A stretch of 64,000 nt of DNA. Source: Cordia subcordata (Eukaryota; Streptophyta; Magnoliopsida; Boraginales; Cordiaceae). Positions 59,544 through 64,000 of the stretch are shown one piece after another; position 1 is the first letter of the stretch; each line of letters starts with the position of its first letter. A program made the translations under genes and the position numbers. Location: NCBI GenBank assembly GCA_028554755.1, contig JAPTOF010000014.1, forward strand, positions 7,068,001 to 7,132,000, read 5' to 3'. The notes under the pieces were generated by a model. The model was given only the letters and a program-made list of their open reading frames with translations. It made no database searches and had not been told where the DNA came from.

Positions 59544-61916
59544 ATGCCAGGAGGAGAGTACCGCTACGCTTCCCCTCCGGCAGCACGGCAGCCGCCTCCA
59601 CCGCCGAACGACGAGGAGGAGGAGGAGGAGGAGGAGGAGGAGGAGGAGGAGGAGCGGTGTGTGTGGGCGGAGATCAAGGCGGAGGCGCGGCGTGATGCGG
59701 AGGCGGAGCCGGCCCTGGCCAGCTACTTGTACTCCACCATCTTGTCTCACTCTTCATTGGAACGCTCACTGTCCTTCCACTTGGGCAACAAGCTCTGCTC
59801 GTCTACCCTGCTCTCCACGCTCCTCTATGATCTCTTCCTCAATACCTTCTCCAAGGACCCCGCCCTCCGCTCCGCCGCCGTCGCCGATCTCCGTGCCGCC
59901 CGCTACCGTGACCCCGCTTGCGTTTCCTTCTCTCATTGCCTCCTTAATTACAAGGGCTTCCTCGCTTGTCAGGTCTTTTCTGTAATTCCTTTTCTTAATT
60001 ATTGTCCGCATATTTTTATTTTTCTTAACTTTATTTTATCGTCGGAGAATTTTAAGGGAAAAGGACATAAATATTTCGTGATTTTGTCGAAATTGCACGT
60101 TAGAACTGCTTTAAGAATGTGGCAAAAAAACCTCCATAATTTCGAGAATTAGATCATGATCTAATAGAGCAGTTCTCCGATGTGGGATTGTTTTTTCTCT
60201 TAATAATATGCAAGATTCTTTGTTTCATCAACCATCAAATTGCACCTTCGAGTATGAAGTCTTTATTTCATAAACTGCAATTTTGATGGTTGATGAAATG
60301 TGGGATTGTTTTTTCTCCTAATAATATGCAAGATTCTTTGTTTAGCAATATATGCCTCTTCAATTTATGAATTTCAGGAAGAATTTGTAAAATGAGCTCC
60401 TACTAGCAAGTGGATTTGTAAAACTTATTTATGGGATCATAAATGTGCGATATAAATATATGTGCACCATCTTATATATGCTAAGGGTTATTTGTTCGAC
60501 GTGTTAGTTACCCATTGAACTATGTGCAAATATATGTATATTGGGGGGTGAAAGAGACGTCAAGAAAACAAATCACCATGGCCTTATACTTAATAGAAAG
60601 ATTAAATGGTGAATATTGGAGAAGAAGGCAGAGAAAATTCTTACACTAAGAATTATGTGGGTTAATATTTCTGAGGTCTTCTAGGAGATTGCTGAATTAA
60701 CCATCTTCTTCGCTGCCACTTTTGTCTTAGGTGTAGTTGGTTATAATTCTTCTCATGTATATTCCACTAGCATATCAAGGCACAGACTTTGGCCTTAAAT
60801 TTCAAGCTTCGGATCTTGGAGTCATTGAAGATTAGACCACCTAATCAACTTGGTGTTAGGTCAATTTTGATTAAGGGATAAGTCTTTAGATTTATTGAGA
60901 ATGGAGGATTGTTTTGAATTATGTCTTGTGTATTTATACGCATGTTCTGATAATGCAAGTGCAGCAGACATCAAAGTTTATTGGTGGTGAGATATACAAG
61001 TTATCCAGGCAGCATTACATACCGTCTAAATGTTGATATGTGCCTCCTACTTGCATATACGTGCAGGATACTGTAGCATCATCGTGATCAACACATGAAC
61101 TCTTTCAATGTTGGCATCTTTCAATGTCTCTTATGATGCATTATGCGTTTATGTTAATTTGCATTCTCAAAAGTATTGGAATTTTAAGGGCCTAACATGT
61201 GAAAGCCTCTCCATTAAGGAAAAGCTTTGGCTTTAGTAATATACTTTATGGTATGATACTTGATTGCAAGATATCCAATAATTTCCAGTATCATAATTTA
61301 GAATGCAAGGTTACCTTTTCTTTCCAAAAGTTTGGACACTAGTGTTTCCATTTTCCTCATTTTCCTTCGACAAATTTCAGTGTTGCATCTGTTATAGATT
61401 TTCTTATTCTATTTTTATGGTTAGGCCCACAGATTAGCACACAAGCTCTGGACTCAATCCCGAAAGCCACTGGCCCTTGCACTCCAATCTCGAATATCTG
61501 ATGTATTTGCTGTCGACATTCACCCAGCTGCTAAAATTGGCAAGGGCATCCTCTTTGACCATGCCACTGGAGTCGTTGTTGGTGAGACTGCCGTGATTGG
61601 AAACAATGTGTCAATTCTCCATCACGTTACTTTAGGCGGGACAGGGAAGGTTGCTGGTGACCGGCACCCTAAAATTGGCGATGGAGTGCTAATAGGTGCT
61701 GGAGCAACAATATTAGGCAATGTTAAGATTGGAGAAGGGGCCAAGATTGGTGCTGGATCAGTGGTCTTGATTGACGTGCCACCTCGGACGACAGCGGTGG
61801 GGAATCCGGCAAGATTGGTTGGAGGAAAGGAGCAGCCAACTAAGCATGAGGAGGTGCCTGGGGAGTCTATGGACCATACTTCTTTCATAACTGGATGGTC
61901 AGACTATGTTATATAG
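59544..61916 (+). CDS. SERAT1;1: Serine O-acetyltransferase, cytosolic SERAT1;1 class
   Basis: Two exons, 59544-59972 and 61425-61916, join in phase to 306 residues. It acetylates serine with acetyl-CoA to O-acetylserine, the carbon acceptor for cysteine synthesis, and forms the cysteine synthase complex with O-acetylserine (thiol)lyase. The N-terminus has Pro-rich and about 15-residue poly-Glu stretches and no transit peptide, so it should be cytosolic. Residues from about 40 match the SATase N-terminal helical domain (YLYSTILSHSSLE). The hexapeptide beta-helix follows, with the catalytic pair D174 (VDIHP) and H189 (DHATG), then HHVTLGGTGK and GDRHPKIGDG. The tail ends DYVI: the C-terminal Ile is the residue that docks in the thiol-lyase active site. 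The poly-Glu codons are a GAG/GGA-type trinucleotide repeat and may vary in length between individuals. Confidence 0.95.
59611..59652 (+). repeat. GAG trinucleotide repeat coding poly-Glu
   Basis: A near-perfect GAG run inside SERAT exon 1; in-frame length change would alter only the number of Glu residues. Confidence 0.9.
60181..60343. repeat. Duplicated 45-bp block with an inverted pair, SERAT intron
   Basis: TGTGGGATTGTTTTTTCTCY followed by TAATAATATGCAAGATTC occurs at 60181-60225 and 60299-60343. Between them, CATCAACCATCAAATTGCA (60226-60244) pairs with TGCAATTTTGATGGTTGATG (60276-60295). This could be a small hairpin insertion with a long target duplication. Confidence 0.75.
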
Positions 61917-63504
61917 ATCTAGCGTATAAGAACTCTGTGATTCTAGTGCTTCCAGGCACTAGGTTATCCTCCTCTCTTCTAATTGTCTTCTCTCATCTTG
62001 AACAACAGATGTGCAGAAACATCATCAAGGGGTGGTAGGTGCCGTTTTGCCATGGGGGACAATTGTTTTAACATTCGAGTATGTATACAAAGTTGTGGCA
62101 GCCTGTTTGGCTGAGTTCATTTGGGGCTTATAAGTTGCAAATAGTAAAAAACATGTAGGGGGTGTTTTTTTCTAGGAGTTTGTAAGTTAGCTCTTAACTG
62201 TCTTACTCATGAGCACTGTGAATGGACATAATGATAATGTTATTTCGTTATGTTCGTGATTCAACCCTAGTGAGCCAATAATGCAGAATGACGAAATAAT
62301 CTTGAGAGTTTAAAACTATTCAACGTTGCTCATAACATTACAATATTGCGAGGGACTAACAGGGGACACGAAAATGTGAAATATTACGTTTTCCGGAGGG
62401 GAAAAAAAAAATCGAATTCAAGCTACAGTGTCAATGAGGACACTTTTGAAAAGACAAAAAAGATTGTTAACGTCGAAATATATATCTACCTTAGCTATAC
62501 TATTTTACAGCCCACTTTGTTCATGCAGCAACGTTATTCCTTATCCTACCGTTCGTTATGCTGATGATCAACGGCTACGGCTAATTTTCTTTAGGGATAG
62601 TGGTATGTTTATTTGCTGATTGGTCAGTGGTGTTACGAATGGGTGCTTTATCAACCATTTGTACAAAATAATAATGAGCTTGACGCATTTGATATTTTGT
62701 GAAATAAAATTTATCACATTAACATAATTATAGCATATGCTTATACAGACTACAGTATTGTTACATTAGATATCATAAGCGAACGTAATGCGTATTTGAA
62801 GTAATCTATTAAATATATAAAGTTGAACCGTTTGAACTATATTTATTCGCTTCAAAATTTCTGACTCACGTAAAGCTACTACGTGTCATTTGTACTTAAA
62901 AAAGGAAGAAATTGCTATGTAAATTAGAAAGGAAAGACTAACATGTTACATTACAAAGATGCTCAATAAATAATAAAAATATATCAATTTACATCACTTC
63001 ATGATTTTTCTTCCTAGAACTATTTAGATTTTACAAAAACATAAAAGTTGTAATTAGTGTTGAAGATTTAATAGACCATTAACAATAATAAAATATAAAA
63101 ATACTCATTTCTTCCATGTATCACATAAGTACTATAGAATCTAAATTGTATATTGTAAATTCAATTTATATATTTTGTAATTGTCTTTTCTTATATTATT
63201 GGATTCTTATATTACTTAAATTATTAATCCAATTATATTTATTTTTAATTATTTTATATATTACATGTACAAAAAATCACGGGGGAAACACTAGTGTTTT
63301 AATATGGATTAATTAAAACTAATGTTGTCCGACTATGATATGAACATATATTTTTTATACCAAAGGTTTTATAGGAATTTTTTTTTCATTTTTAACACTT
63401 TTTTTATTAACTCTTTAACAAACAAAAATTTTATTGTATTAATTTAATAATTTAAATTAATTGAGCATGTATACTAATTGATTTAAACTTTAAATAAAAA
63501 TTAT
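61917..63504. other. SERAT 3' flank and AT-rich spacer
   Basis: Presumed SERAT 3' UTR followed by gene-free sequence. The sequence ATCACGGGGGAAACACTAG (about 63276-63294) resembles a Helitron 3' end without a clear hairpin. Short frames at 62346-62619 and 63116-63316 show no domain. Confidence 0.45.
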
Positions 63505-63980
63505 CTAAATGTAAAATTAATTGTTAGTTTATTGTAAATTATTTAAATTTTTTATTTTAATAATTAAAATGCAAAATTAATTTAAATTTTCTAAATTTTA
63601 AATATATAAAAAATTTTATGTTGAGCAAAAGACAATATATATATATATATATATATATATAGATTAATTTATACTCTCACCGCCAACCGAAAAGAATTCA
63701 AAATTTAGATATGTGCATATATGTAATAGCTTACAGTTTATAAGTTGTGTGTGTATATGCCAAGTAAGAGCGAGATTGTCATATAAGGAAATTCACTTAA
63801 AATAGAAAAATAGATAAAATGCCTTATTAGTGGAAAATTAACACCGTTTCTCAACGGCATATAAAATTTCACTTTTTTATAAGTTCAAACCTTTCTATTA
63901 AAACTTTTAAATTTTAGGCTCTTAATTCTATATTTTGCAAAATTCAAGATCTAAAACTACCACTTTCCTAAATATTTTAC
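63505..63980. repeat. Dispersed repeat, copy 2 (partner at 7040-7500)
   Basis: Same orientation as copy 1. A TA microsatellite (63634-63661) sits where copy 1 has an AC/ATAC run. Alignment by eye continues to about 20 bp before the window end, so the repeat may extend beyond it. Confidence 0.6.
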
Positions 63981-64000
63981 TAAAGATAGGTGATATATAT

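Overview
This is nuclear DNA of a flowering plant, almost certainly a eudicot. It is AT-rich. Its genes are interrupted by GT-AG introns whose exons join in frame, and the wide gaps between genes are packed with MITEs, Helitrons, LTR-retrotransposon remains and microsatellites. I cannot name the species. All gene calls come from reading translated exons and splice phases by eye; no database search was run.

Five complete genes can be assembled. On the minus strand are a short SHAQKYF-type MYB repressor (2618-3678, 3 exons), a mitochondrial-type LpxA acyltransferase of the lipid A-like pathway (17316-23504, 10 exons), and a USP-plus-kinase receptor-like cytoplasmic kinase (24596-29170, 9 exons). 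On the plus strand are an EFFECTOR OF TRANSCRIPTION protein with a GIY-YIG-like domain and three zinc-binding repeats (53874-56991, 3 exons), and a serine acetyltransferase of the cytosolic SERAT1;1 class (59544-61916, 2 exons). From memory of the Arabidopsis map, four of the five (MYB, kinase, ET, SERAT) match At5g56840, At5g56790, At5g56780 and At5g56760 in the same order, so the window looks like a conserved microsyntenic block stretched by repeats.

Damaged genes: two F-box/DUF295 (KIB-type) pseudogenes in a segmental duplication (9226-11352 and 12403-14283), each hit by a different mobile element, with a third 3'-end remnant near 15.1 kb; the 5' three coding exons of a small basic nucleolar-type protein (44202-52382) whose second intron holds a complete but decayed Ty1/copia element (45462-51949); a possible tryptophanyl-tRNA synthetase first-exon fragment (43990-44055); and an RNase H-like (RVT_3) fragment (57855-58211).

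Mobile DNA: three Mutator-like non-autonomous elements with 9-bp target duplications (67-814, 16186-16764, 42461-43301), the middle one a giant palindrome of inverted sub-repeats; two copies of one non-autonomous Helitron family (31680-32014 and 58963-59302, the latter in the SERAT promoter); two solo LTRs (10111-10515, 33288-34724); and a scatter of hairpin MITEs, several with TTA/TAA duplications. The 30-43 kb stretch is effectively a gene desert. I found no convincing new multi-gene system. The strongest oddities are the 16-kb palindrome, the promoter amplification inside the 5' LTR of the copia element, and the gene split by that element.
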